Below are positions 6,744 to 16,626 of a DNA stretch of 64,000 nt, piece after piece. Below the pieces are notes generated by a model. That model saw nothing but the letters and a program-made list of their open reading frames with translations, was not told the DNA's origin and did not search any database. The DNA is from CAIYYO01 sp049299895. GTDB taxonomy: Archaea > Altiarchaeota > Altiarchaeia > IMC4 > QMZM01. The first letter of the stretch is position 1. The number at the start of each line of letters is the position of its first letter. Where the stretch lies: positions 1 to 64,000 of the forward strand of contig JBAQYF010000020.1 in assembly GCA_049299895.1 (NCBI GenBank), given 5' to 3'. A program made the position numbers and the translations under genes.

Positions 6744-9700
6744 TCAGTGCAAACCCCTGACACAGCGAACCGGCGCATTGGTAACCCGGGTACGCTGGAG
6801 GTGATCGCCAGTCGCCGTGGAACATACGTATGCAAGATTCAAACCGGAACCAGTTGACGACCAGTACGCCGCGGATCCTCCGTCGGAGCCGAAACACGTC
6901 CTCTGGCTTGGAGTGCATATGTGGGTATTGACAAGAAGCCCCCCTAAAACACCATAATTGGGAAGAGTCCAGTCGCTGAGCCCGGCATAGACCAGATCAT
7001 CGCAGTAATAGCATGCAGGGTAGCTGTCTCCGTCCCCCACGCATGAAGCCTGTGCCACCCCTGTCGGACCCCACTCATATGTGGTTGAAGTGGCCGGAGC
7101 CCAGCACACGTCCCTATTGCAATCAACATACACCGTCTGACCCTGAACAGATAGACTCGTATAACCGACGCCGTCACAATAACAACTCACGCAACCCGCA
7201 TCAGACGCATCCACGTAACCGTCGCAGTCGTTGTCTAGGCCGTCTGCGCAGTTGCCGGCGGCAACGGTCTCGGCAGAGCACATGGTAGTTGTTGTCGTGG
7301 TAGTTGTTGTAGTAGTCGTTGTCGTACTAGTAGTCGTAGTAGAGGTCGTAGTAGTGGTCGACGTAGTCGTACTGGAAGACGTGGATGTGCTGGTAGACGT
7401 CGTTGTCGTAGTAGTGCTGGTCGTAGACGACGTAGTGGTCGAGGTAGTAGGCAGCACAGTAAACATTCCGCCATCAGACCAGACGCTATTACCCACAGAA
7501 TCATTTACGTAACACATTAAAGAATTATTACCAGCCAAACCAAAGGAACTAAGATCATACCAGTATAAGCCATCTAAAACACCTGTATAAGAATAATTTG
7601 TGTTATGATTCAACTCAAAAACGGCGTTATCAACAGGATAAGTTCCTGCGGAAACGTTCTGACTCAAACGAACAGACTCGCCTTCATAAATTGAAGAAGC
7701 ATTGATGCTGCATGGAAGAATCGATGGAAGAAGGGTTGTGGCCGTCGTGCTGGTTGAGGTGGTTGAAGTGATAGTCGTAGATGACGTAGTGGTCGGGGTA
7801 GTAGTCGTAGTAGTCGAGACCATAGGCAGCACAGTAAACACTCCGCCATCCGACCAGACAGTATTGCCAACTGAATCATTCACATAGCACATCAACGAAT
7901 TATTACCTGCCAAACCAAATGTGCTTAGATCATACCAGTATAAACCGTCCAAAGCATCCCCGTAGGAATAATTCACGTCGTGATTCAACTCGAAAACAGC
8001 GTTATCAACAGGATAAGTTCCTGCGGAAACGTTCTGGCTCAACCAGACGGATTCGCCTTCATAAACAGAAGAAGCATTGATGCTGCATGAAAGAATCGAT
8101 GGAAGAAGGGTTGTGGCCGTCGTGCTGGTTGAGGTGGTTGAAGTGGTAGTCGTAGTAATCGTTGCACACGATACGTCCAACATCCACAAGCAATAAGTGT
8201 TGTTTGAATCCCCGTCAATAACAATCTTGATATCAGTATACGCATTCCCTGTCCATGTCTTGGTGTTATTTGCATGATCGACCACTGCTTTTGCATCGCA
8301 GGAAGTATTGTATATGTACAAATCGTTTATATTGCATCCGGCGCCGCTGTAGGTAAGGTTTACAGTTACTCTTTTCCCTGACGATTCGTTCACCTGGTAG
8401 ATCCTCCAGTCATAGGCATACAGGCAGCCATTGATAGTTGTCCCGCAGTTTATCGAGTCCGTAGAAGTTTCGCACTCCGAGCCGGTTATGTCGCATTGGA
8501 GTAACGTTGTAGTAGTGGAGGTGGACGAACTGGTGGTTGATGTTGTAGTAGTTGTGGTAGAAGTGGTTGTCGTAGTTGTCGTGGCATCTATGCAATTAAC
8601 AGTAAGCGTCCATCCGCAATTATTGTTGCTCGAATCCCCAGCTACGCCAACAGTTATTCTCGAATTAATTGTCCCATCCCAATACTTGCTAAAAGCGCCT
8701 TTATCAACATAGTCCTGATTCATACAATTATCGTCAAACACAAACAAACGGTTATTGTTACAATCTTCTCCAGCATAGGATAAATTGAGAGAAACTCGTT
8801 TATTTTCCGAATCATTTATCAAATAGAATTTCCAATCCACGCCATTCAGACAACCGGTAATTGTCTCCCCGCACATAAGTTCCCCGTCCGGAATAGAGCA
8901 AAAAGAATCGCTCATCAGGCACTCAGGCAAAGTTGTGGTCGTAGTTGTCGTAGAGGTTGTAGATTGGATGCATGCACCATTTAAACACCCCAAAGTACAA
9001 TGCAGGTGCTCTTGCAGCCATTCCGAGGCGCATGAATTCTCTTTATGATGGGAATCTTCAACAAACCGGCATCGGGGTATCATCCAGGTTCCAGGCGCAA
9101 GAGTACTATTATCAAGACAATATATTGAACTATTTACGTATTCTGGTTGCCCACAATCAGTATCCATCCTACAGAGGTTACAGACATCATTCTGACACCC
9201 ATAAGGACATGTTCCCGCAGTAATTTCATCTATATCATTTGTGCAATAAGCTGTAGCAGAACCGGGGTTTGAGCAGCTAGGATAATAATAAGCTCCGAAA
9301 GTCCTGCTGGTTCCATCAATCGAACACCTTAAAGGATCATAAGATACGTAGTACGTCGATCCGCAATTAGAATCATATGAGCATAACAAATTTAAAAGAC
9401 TGCTTCCTGAAACATCATACCTCTCTGTTCCGGTATTAGCAGTACCGGAAAAACTGTAATTTTGACTTAGAGTTTCATTTGGTATATGCAGTATGTAGGA
9501 CACAGCAGTATTTTGAACAGGGGTCGTAAAGTTACTAAACAACCATTCAACAGTATTTCTACTGCTAAAATAAGCCCCGTTAGAAGACACTGATGACACG
9601 TTCCAGCCACCAGGTACATATTCTGTCAAGCCAAAAGCATACGGCTTGCTTGCTTCATCAACTTCAATAGTCAAAGTTACATTAATTGCTTGTCCGGGAA

Positions 9701-12700
9701 ATGCATAATCAGGTAGATTCCTGGAAACAGACACCGAATCAAAAGCACTTGAGGCCATCATCTCACCGTACAGGGATTCCGGCTGAGACCATTCGATTAT
9801 TAATGCTATTACATCAAATAGATCAAATTCGTCGACAACCCATAAATTTATACTAGCCACCAGCTCACTCAAGATAATCTCGTCGCAGGGCTGATAATCA
9901 CCCCTGAGTCTGCAGATAGAATAATAATCGTTCTGCGGCGTATACCACTTACTATTAGAACATTTTACGCCGTCAGCACCATATGAATTACTTAAAACCT
10001 GCGTAGTCCAGCCAGTATTATTGCTCTTATCTACATATTCTCTAACAGTTCTATTCTGCAAGGATTGATTAAAGTCCTGGTAAGCGTAATTTCCGTCGAT
10101 GCATTTACAGAGCTTCTGTAAATTGGAAAGATTACTTGTACTGACATAATCCGAAGAATTCCAGCACGTCACTGGCTGGATGGGAACGGTAGACGTGGTC
10201 GACGTTGAACTGGTGGTGGTCGTGGTTGTTGTCGAGGTTGTAGAATTCAAACTCGTTGCAACGACATTGACAATTCTTTTCTTGGTAGTGTTCCAGGCAG
10301 GATCCCCCTGGCCGATTAAATCAAACGCATTCCCATAATAGGTATAATTCCCAGGCTGGGACTCCGACGTAATCCAGGTATGCGAACATGAAACAGTCCC
10401 GGCACAAGAAACGAAATGCCAAGCACCCCCATACATCGAGGAAACATTACTTAAACCTACATCATCTGATGCCGAAACGTTAAGCGAAAAAAACGTACCA
10501 ACGACTCCCGAAGCAGGGTAAACATCAAAAGAGAGAACAGGCGGGAGATTTAAAGTTGTTGTCGTCGTGGAACTAATAGTTGTTGTAGTGGAATTTGAAC
10601 CGCCAACGTTGATGCTTGTAGTCAAGAAATTGTTTGTTTCATTACTTTCAGAAATATAATCCGCAGGATCCGCAACCAGAGTCAAGTTATGTTCACCGGA
10701 AGAGTTTGGAACCCATACAATAGAAACATTAACCATTTGCATGGGGGCCAACTCCGTTAATATGGTGCTATTCGTTTCATTCCATCCATCATAAGCTTTG
10801 ATACCTATATTCTTCGCAGTACTGCTTCCCTTATTTCGCACGACTAATTTTAAAGAAGCCATATTCCCCACAATAGGCATAGAAGGAGTTAGGCTTAAAT
10901 TTTCAACCACAAGGTCAGGACTTCTGATTTCCACGGGAATGGTGCGTGTTGCCACGTTCCCGACCAGATCGGTGACGTTAACTATAATAGTATAGTTCCC
11001 GTTCAGTCCTCCGCATCCCCAGTAAGTACGCTGGCCGCTGCCGATTCGGACCGGCCCTGTTGTTGTTTGCAGGTACCAGTCGACGCCATTAATTCCTGAG
11101 GTATCTGCTGCTACAACTTCCAGGTATGCTGTGCCGTCTATTTTCTGGCCGGATTTAGGATTATTTATTGCAAATACCGGGGGATAATTATCGACAAAAA
11201 CGTTTATGGTTTTCTCCTCTTTGTTCCCGGCAAAGTCCGTTACTGCCAGTTTAATTGTTTTGTTTGTGTTGGAAGACAACCAGGTGTTCCAGGACATATT
11301 AGAGCCCGATCCGATGAGGCCACCATCAATGTACCAATTGATTTCTTTTTCGCCGGAGTCTGGATCATAGAACAGACCGGATAAACTCGCTAAACCGCTT
11401 ACAAAGCCATTGGATACCTTTCCGTCTATTGGAAGCACGTTCATTTCCTTGATCAACGGCTTGGATGCGTCTTTCCGGACTGTTACATTTAATTTCTTCG
11501 TAGTTACATAGCCGCTATCCACGCTGTATGCTTTAGCATATACAGTATGAGTGCTGTTATCTACGTATCCGGTAGTGTTCCAGACACATGATGCGATACC
11601 ATTATTGAAATCAGAGTCTATGCATCCAGAGTATAACACATCGTCCACGTAAAATCTTGCATAATTGAGGCCTTGCAAATCAGAAGCATTAACCGACAGG
11701 ACAACCTCGTTGAATCCGTCCAGAGCAGAAAACAAATTAAGCGTCGGAGGAGTGCTCTGATCCAGATTAAAACCAAAAACATCAGAATAAGAGTATTGAT
11801 TAGGCGTGGCCCCAATCCGATAACCTGCCTTCATTTTAACAAGATAATCCCCGCCCCCGATCAAAGGAACCCGCGCAGTATAAGTTTCGCAGTCCCCGGA
11901 AGCTATCGATTCACCTACAAGATCCGTTTTATCATCCAAATAATTAACCCACTCACCATCAATCAATATGTAAGGATACAACGAATCCATGAAAACCGTC
12001 ATGCCAGGCTCATAATTACATACGGTCACCTCAACCGGCATATAATACTTCTCAACCCCTTCAGTATCCTCGCCCAAATACTGCGAAGGATCAAAATCTT
12101 CTCCCTGACCCAGATCAATCAACCGACTGTTCCCTATCCGGCTCACCTCAACCGGCACATCATATCCCGAATCCATCAAATGCAACCCGCCGCCTGCAAC
12201 AAAAGCACTGCAGTCGACAGACGCCTCAGCATCCCCGCACAGAAGAGTCGTGTAAAAATATAGCTGCGAAACCGCGTCGCTCCCAGTCGTATTCGGAACA
12301 ATACGCTCCACGCCGCTACCGGAAATATTGAACACATAATCAAAATTATCCGAATAATGAATACCCGGAACAATTTCCTGCTGCCACCTGTTAAATTTGA
12401 TAAATATCTTTCCACCGGACAAAGACGTGAAAGAAACAGAAGAATTGCTAAAGGTCTTAACCTGACTCCAAAAAGTCCGATTAAAACGATCAACCTCTGA
12501 CAGATACACGTTAATCAAATCATTTGACGATACTGAAACAACATAAGTCAGACCCCTCTTAGACTGAAAAACATAACCATCAAACAAATCACCATTAAGA
12601 GACAACAAATGACCAGCCAAAAGATCAGACTCATAAAAATTCGGAGACGGATTAGACAAATTAATCAGAACTGAAGAATTAAAGAAACTACCAGCATCCC

Positions 12701-14639
12701 TTCCGGAATTCGCATCATCAACGACCCTTACTTCAAACATGCGCTGATCGTTGTCATTCGTCGACAAGGCGCCTGCGACAATTTTGAACTGGATGGTGCC
12801 AACCGGATACGTCGAGGTGTTGATCAACACCGACCAGTTACGATACAACGCGGAAGGACTGTTGGAGGTCATGGGGTATTGCGTGCTGCCGATGGTAACG
12901 TTTACGCCGGACGATATAACGGAGTCGTAGACCACGCCGACGGAAATATTCAATAAATCGCCCTTGTGAATGGTTGAGGGAAAAACTGGTGCAGCTATAT
13001 ATGGTTTGTGTTTCTGGAATTGAGAAATTGCGGGTATGTCTGACGCGGCCCATGACAAGTCCCAAGTGTCGAAATCGCAGTCTAATCCAGACATTAGCTC
13101 TATTTTGTGTCTTAGTCTGCCTGTTTCGTTAAATGATTGGTAACAACTGCTGACGCCGTCGGCAGTTACGTCTTTAGTTTCAATTAAGCCAGTAGACATA
13201 AGCACTGTATAGTTATTAAGGACACGTGGTCCAATATAGGGATACTCTTTATATTCAGTATATGGTTTGAAGTAAACGCTGTTTTGACAATCAGCAAATA
13301 AATCGAAAGTGTCATAATCCGGACCAATAGCCACTTCCTGAAGCTCTTGTCCCTTATTAACCATATACACCGGATAAATCTCACATACGCCTCCGCTAAA
13401 AATAGAAGAACAAGTTGACTTTCTGGAACCGATAAAAATATCCAAATCATCTGTTTCCGCATGCTCGCACATATGAGCATCATAAGTCTCATGTATCTGC
13501 GCATTCAAACCCATGGTAACCGGGACAGCAATAACTGCGCCGATAACAAGCGAAGCTCCCCCACCCAAACCAATAACCCCTTCAAGCACCCCATTCACGC
13601 CAGCAGAAACACCAAGACCTACAGACGAAAAACCCCAGTTACGCACATTCTCCTGGAATGTAGGAGGATCAGCAATCGACTCCACACCCAAAACAATAAC
13701 AGTCGAACCTGCCTCAGACTTCAAAGAATCCTTGAAAGAACCGCTAAAAGTATGCTTAAGAAACTTCTTATTCTTAACACTACCGCTACTTTCAATAGCC
13801 CCATCCAATGCGCCAATAGCAGTACCCAGACCAGTCTCCCCGGCATCAGTAATAACAAAAAGACCACTACGGTCAAATTTAGGATCAACATGAGACAAAT
13901 TCAAAACACGATCAGCATACAAACGACCATAACCACCCAAAGAATCAAAATCAGTCAACAACATAACCTGAGCCTCATCACCCATATGAGTGGGATTATT
14001 CTCGTTGACATCAACATAAGTCAAAACCTCATTCATCTCTTTATAAACATGCTCCCTCTGATAAGAACACCTTGTAACCTCAACCCAAACATTATGGATA
14101 CTATCCCAGACCTGATAATGGCTATCGCAGCCCATATTCAAACAATCATAATAACCATGACCATCAATACCACCAGAACGATTATTCAGAAAACCAACAA
14201 AACAACTATCATTACAAGTATAAGGAGTGTACCCGCCAGGAACACAGACATTATAACAATCAGGAACATCAACACGAGAAAGATAAGAAGGAGCATTATA
14301 ATAACAAAAATAAGGACTATTAACCTCACTTACAAAACGCATAGTAGCAACAGCACGAACAGAATAAAGACCAGACTGGCTAATAGGAAATAAAACTGAC
14401 GGTTTGTTATTCGGAAAAGATTGATTGTCTATTTTTTTCTCGTCTCTATAAATTTCTACAGTAAGATTTCCATAGATAAGATTAGTACACTGTGCCGTCC
14501 CATAGCAGTTTACATTATTACCTTGTTGATCTTTCACATAAACAGTAAGATTCGCAACTTCAGCGGCATGTACTGAAAAAGTACTCAGTAGAATCAATAA
14601 AATACATAGAGAAAAAAAATTATTTTGTTTTGTTTGCAT
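6744..14639 (-). CDS. Giant multidomain secreted surface protein with Thr-rich linkers
   Basis: About 2631 residues. The ATG at 14639 follows GGGGGATG and overlaps the upstream gene by 20 nt. A signal peptide (LCILLILLSTFSVHA) comes first. Approximate order: Cys-containing N-domain; a hydrophobic Gly-rich stretch near 350-385; Ig-like modules (about 1000-1230); a CARDB domain (about 1240-1350, DLVVENLSLTPS, NKGSSTAKNI, ESNETNNF); Thr-rich linker; a dockerin-like module (about 1576-1634); two related Cys-bearing modules (about 1900-2165); two near-identical modules (about 2185-2405); a long Thr/Ser linker; a MopE-like motif (CADGLDNDCDGYVDASDAGC); and a C-terminal domain ending YWSSTG...VRCVRGLH that resembles DUF1566. 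Numerous NxT/S sites. A secreted adhesin or S-layer-associated role is inferred. Confidence 0.85.
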   Translation of the reverse strand: MQTKQNNFFSLCILLILLSTFSVHAAEVANLTVYVKDQQGNNVNCYGTAQCTNLIYGNLTVEIYRDEKKIDNQSFPNNKPSVLFPISQSGLYSVRAVATMRFVSEVNSPYFCYYNAPSYLSRVDVPDCYNVCVPGGYTPYTCNDSCFVGFLNNRSGGIDGHGYYDCLNMGCDSHYQVWDSIHNVWVEVTRCSYQREHVYKEMNEVLTYVDVNENNPTHMGDEAQVMLLTDFDSLGGYGRLYADRVLNLSHVDPKFDRSGLFVITDAGETGLGTAIGALDGAIESSGSVKNKKFLKHTFSGSFKDSLKSEAGSTVIVLGVESIADPPTFQENVRNWGFSSVGLGVSAGVNGVLEGVIGLGGGASLVIGAVIAVPVTMGLNAQIHETYDAHMCEHAETDDLDIFIGSRKSTCSSIFSGGVCEIYPVYMVNKGQELQEVAIGPDYDTFDLFADCQNSVYFKPYTEYKEYPYIGPRVLNNYTVLMSTGLIETKDVTADGVSSCYQSFNETGRLRHKIELMSGLDCDFDTWDLSWAASDIPAISQFQKHKPYIAAPVFPSTIHKGDLLNISVGVVYDSVISSGVNVTIGSTQYPMTSNSPSALYRNWSVLINTSTYPVGTIQFKIVAGALSTNDNDQRMFEVRVVDDANSGRDAGSFFNSSVLINLSNPSPNFYESDLLAGHLLSLNGDLFDGYVFQSKRGLTYVVSVSSNDLINVYLSEVDRFNRTFWSQVKTFSNSSVSFTSLSGGKIFIKFNRWQQEIVPGIHYSDNFDYVFNISGSGVERIVPNTTGSDAVSQLYFYTTLLCGDAEASVDCSAFVAGGGLHLMDSGYDVPVEVSRIGNSRLIDLGQGEDFDPSQYLGEDTEGVEKYYMPVEVTVCNYEPGMTVFMDSLYPYILIDGEWVNYLDDKTDLVGESIASGDCETYTARVPLIGGGDYLVKMKAGYRIGATPNQYSYSDVFGFNLDQSTPPTLNLFSALDGFNEVVLSVNASDLQGLNYARFYVDDVLYSGCIDSDFNNGIASCVWNTTGYVDNSTHTVYAKAYSVDSGYVTTKKLNVTVRKDASKPLIKEMNVLPIDGKVSNGFVSGLASLSGLFYDPDSGEKEINWYIDGGLIGSGSNMSWNTWLSSNTNKTIKLAVTDFAGNKEEKTINVFVDNYPPVFAINNPKSGQKIDGTAYLEVVAADTSGINGVDWYLQTTTGPVRIGSGQRTYWGCGGLNGNYTIIVNVTDLVGNVATRTIPVEIRSPDLVVENLSLTPSMPIVGNMASLKLVVRNKGSSTAKNIGIKAYDGWNETNSTILTELAPMQMVNVSIVWVPNSSGEHNLTLVADPADYISESNETNNFLTTSINVGGSNSTTTTISSTTTTTLNLPPVLSFDVYPASGVVGTFFSLNVSASDDVGLSNVSSMYGGAWHFVSCAGTVSCSHTWITSESQPGNYTYYGNAFDLIGQGDPAWNTTKKRIVNVVATSLNSTTSTTTTTTTSSTSTTSTVPIQPVTCWNSSDYVSTSNLSNLQKLCKCIDGNYAYQDFNQSLQNRTVREYVDKSNNTGWTTQVLSNSYGADGVKCSNSKWYTPQNDYYSICRLRGDYQPCDEIILSELVASINLWVVDEFDLFDVIALIIEWSQPESLYGEMMASSAFDSVSVSRNLPDYAFPGQAINVTLTIEVDEASKPYAFGLTEYVPGGWNVSSVSSNGAYFSSRNTVEWLFSNFTTPVQNTAVSYILHIPNETLSQNYSFSGTANTGTERYDVSGSSLLNLLCSYDSNCGSTYYVSYDPLRCSIDGTSRTFGAYYYPSCSNPGSATAYCTNDIDEITAGTCPYGCQNDVCNLCRMDTDCGQPEYVNSSIYCLDNSTLAPGTWMIPRCRFVEDSHHKENSCASEWLQEHLHCTLGCLNGACIQSTTSTTTTTTTLPECLMSDSFCSIPDGELMCGETITGCLNGVDWKFYLINDSENKRVSLNLSYAGEDCNNNRLFVFDDNCMNQDYVDKGAFSKYWDGTINSRITVGVAGDSSNNNCGWTLTVNCIDATTTTTTTSTTTTTTSTTSSSTSTTTTLLQCDITGSECETSTDSINCGTTINGCLYAYDWRIYQVNESSGKRVTVNLTYSGAGCNINDLYIYNTSCDAKAVVDHANNTKTWTGNAYTDIKIVIDGDSNNTYCLWMLDVSCATITTTTTSTTSTSTTATTLLPSILSCSINASSVYEGESVWLSQNVSAGTYPVDNAVFELNHDVNYSYGDALDGLYWYDLSTFGLAGNNSLMCYVNDSVGNTVWSDGGVFTVLPMVSTTTTTTPTTTSSTTITSTTSTSTTATTLLPSILPCSINASSIYEGESVRLSQNVSAGTYPVDNAVFELNHNTNYSYTGVLDGLYWYDLSSFGLAGNNSLMCYVNDSVGNSVWSDGGMFTVLPTTSTTTSSTTSTTTTTTSTSTSTSSSTTTSTTTTTSTTTTSTTTTTTTTTTTTTTMCSAETVAAGNCADGLDNDCDGYVDASDAGCVSCYCDGVGYTSLSVQGQTVYVDCNRDVCWAPATSTTYEWGPTGVAQASCVGDGDSYPACYYCDDLVYAGLSDWTLPNYGVLGGLLVNTHICTPSQRTCFGSDGGSAAYWSSTGSGLNLAYVCSTATGDHLQRTRVTNAPVRCVRGLH
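7275..7447. repeat. Low-complexity ACN repeat encoding a Thr-rich linker
   Basis: A run of threonine and serine codons (ACN/TCN on the minus strand) inside the giant surface-protein gene, between the tandem modules and the MopE-like motif. Shorter runs of the same kind occur near 7730-7825, 8125-8160, 8500-8585, 8935-8965, 10180-10250 and 10550-10600. Such linkers are likely stiff and O-glycosylated in mature surface proteins. They also act as recombination-prone repeats. Confidence 0.8.
7448..8115. repeat. Tandem near-identical coding modules in the giant gene
   Basis: Two copies of a module of about 100 codons (roughly 7448-7735 and 7826-8115) are nearly identical at DNA and protein level. 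Each encodes a start like CSINASS(V/I)YEGES, a centre LDGLYWYDLS and an end NSLMCYVNDSVGN, and each is followed by a Thr-rich linker. The high identity points to a recent duplication inside the gene. Confidence 0.8.
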
Positions 14640-15375
14640 CGCACATCCCCCGCTGATATTCATTTTTTATGAGGCCACATATTTCAGGATCATTAAGTGA
14701 ATTTGCAATGAATAGATAACATGATTCTTTATCATATTCCGAGGAAATTGCTTCACAAATTTTATAATCTCTTTTATTCTGGGCAAAATCCATAATGCAA
14801 TAATCTCTTCCAACAACTATTTTGTCGCATATTTTCACATCGTTTTTCTCTATGGCTTCCTGTGTGACTATTTTCTGGTATTCTTCCGGTTTGGGCTGGT
14901 TAAACGCCCATACATTAAAAGCAATGTATGCCAGTATTATTAAACAGATTACTACCGCTGCTTTCTTGTCTGTTTTGTCCCATGGTTCAAGGTGTTCTCT
15001 TGTTCTAACCAAGGTATAAATCGAAAGAAGTGTTAGTGGGATTCCCAATATTGCGTAGGCGGGGTAAATAAGGTATTCACTGAATAGTAGTATGTCTGGC
15101 AGCACAACCAGCCAAGACAGATAATAGGCGAATAGTTTTCTAGCCAGCAATCCAACAGCCGAAGCAAGATATAAAAAAGAGATCAACAGAAACAATGCAC
15201 TAAAAGCCTGATGCTTCCACTCCCCATAATACAAATCCTTAAGCCCTAAATAAACAAAGAAATTAAAACCACTTCTAATCAAGAAAATAATAGACAGGAA
15301 AAGTATCCCAAGAAGACCACCAGACGCATGAGCATTTGCCCTTTTTTTATTTGGATTATCGCTTTTACCGCTCAT
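14620..15375 (-). CDS. Multi-pass membrane protein with C-terminal Cys-repeat domain
   Basis: 251 residues. The first about 160 residues hold four or five hydrophobic segments (for example GILFLSIIFLIRSGF, FSALFLLISFLYLASAVGLL, VVICLIILAYIAFNVWAF). The last about 80 residues contain a repeat with the pattern CxxIx(4-7)xxCY and a CxxI about 15 residues on (ICDKIVVGRDYC, ICEAISSEYDKESCYLFIA, ICGLIKNEYQRGMC). The same repeat fills the lipoprotein-like gene at 21276-21821. It overlaps the start of the giant surface-protein gene by 20 nt, so the two are probably co-transcribed. No known family recognised; a role in export or anchoring of the neighbour is only a guess. Confidence 0.75.
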   Translation of the reverse strand: MSGKSDNPNKKRANAHASGGLLGILFLSIIFLIRSGFNFFVYLGLKDLYYGEWKHQAFSALFLLISFLYLASAVGLLARKLFAYYLSWLVVLPDILLFSEYLIYPAYAILGIPLTLLSIYTLVRTREHLEPWDKTDKKAAVVICLIILAYIAFNVWAFNQPKPEEYQKIVTQEAIEKNDVKICDKIVVGRDYCIMDFAQNKRDYKICEAISSEYDKESCYLFIANSLNDPEICGLIKNEYQRGMCDANKTK

Positions 15376-15444
15376 TTTATTTTTTTGAATGTTATTTATT
15401 CGAGGCCGTTCTATATAAGACGGCCTTAATGCAGAGTTACTGCA

Positions 15445-16330
15445 TTATTTTTCTCCAGGAATGTCTATGCTCATAGTCATATAATTATTCGTCTCATTAG
15501 ACTCCGAAACATAATCAACCGGATCGACTACAACCGTAATATTATGCGGTCCCGCTGTCCTGGGGGTCCAGTAAAGAACGGCTTCAATAACCTGGTCCGG
15601 CAATATCTGATCTATCAAAGTGTTGTTCGTTTCATTGTAGCCGACGTACAAACGCGCATAAAAATTATCCGCGTTCAGGCTTCCCTTGTTCTTTATCGAA
15701 ACCTTCACGGCATTCGAGTAGTTTACCGCAGGCACAATAGGAACAAAGGATACACCTTCAACCGACAGATCAGGGCTCCTGATCTCTACTGGAACGGTGC
15801 GGGTAGCCACGTTCCCGACCAGATCGGTGACATTGACTAGAATAGTGTAGTTTCCGTTCAGTCCTCCGCATCCCCAATAAGTGCGCTGGCCGCTGCCGAT
15901 CCGGACTGGTCCTTGTGTTGTTTGCAGGTACCAGTCTGCGCTTCTTATACCGGACGCGTCTGATGCGTTCACGGCGAGGTATGCGGTGTTGTCTATTTTT
16001 TGGTTTGTGGTAGGAGTTGTAGAAGTAATAACTGGGGGCGTATTGTCCACATACACATTGAAGTCTTGAAGATAGAATGCCCCGGAAGGTCCTTGACGGT
16101 CACAGTTATATTATGCCCCCCGTTTAAACCTTAGGTATTCCAAACAAACTCATTCCCTGCACCTCGATGTAAGATTAAAAAAAATCCTTGCCGTAGGCCA
16201 AACCCATCTTACCCAACGTCCCGTAATCAGTAAACAAAGACACCTGAGCCACATCACTCTCGTCGGCATCAACATAAGTCAAAACCTCATACGACGATGC
16301 ATCGACAACAATTTTAACAGCATCAAAACC
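15445..16330 (-). pseudogene. Truncated, decayed copy of the giant surface-protein gene
   Basis: The 3' part (15445-16056) is still open and encodes an Ig-like module plus a CARDB module closely similar to those of the giant gene at about 10620-11210: shared RIGSGQRTYWGCGGLNGNYT and ESNETNNY motifs. Upstream, the frame continues through VTVKDLPGH to an in-frame TAA near 16130. Just beyond (about 16180-16330) lies a fragment matching the N-terminal part of the giant protein (EVLTYVD, TDYGTLGK). An internal deletion has therefore joined the two ends. It has no signal peptide in frame and no obvious promoter. Confidence 0.75.
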
Positions 16331-16375
16331 CGAATTATTTTTTATTTCTCTCAATTCGGGAGGCTCAATTCCGGT

Positions 16376-16537
16376 TCAATATAAGCATATAACTCCAATC
16401 TCCTTATACTTCTTGACAAGCTGCTGAACCCGTCGGTCACTCACCTTCTGAGCCCAAGACACATCTTTAGGCAGATTACCGTGTTTGACCACCCGATTCA
16501 CAAGCCAACGAATCTTATGGCAGGTCAACTTCGTCAT
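16376..16537 (-). pseudogene. Transposase N-terminal HTH fragment
   Basis: A 53-residue frame starting MTKLTCHKIRWLVNRVVKHG and containing a helix-turn-helix-like stretch (KVSDRRVQQLVKKYKEIG). This resembles the N-terminal DNA-binding segment of archaeal IS481/rve-type transposases. The catalytic domain is absent, so this is read as a remnant of a lost insertion element, next to the decayed surface-protein copy. Confidence 0.5.
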
Positions 16538-16626
16538 AGGTTCAGACACGAACCCAAAACGAAATAATTTCAGGACTCTACAATAAAAGAAATCAGCCAG
16601 TACCTATTTTGATCATCCTGAAAATC

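Noticed and set aside
13461..14393. 310-codon plus-strand frame inside the giant surface gene
   Set aside because: Composition (Thr/Asn/Ile-rich) is that of an antisense frame; the minus-strand frame has signal peptide, domains and a Shine-Dalgarno.
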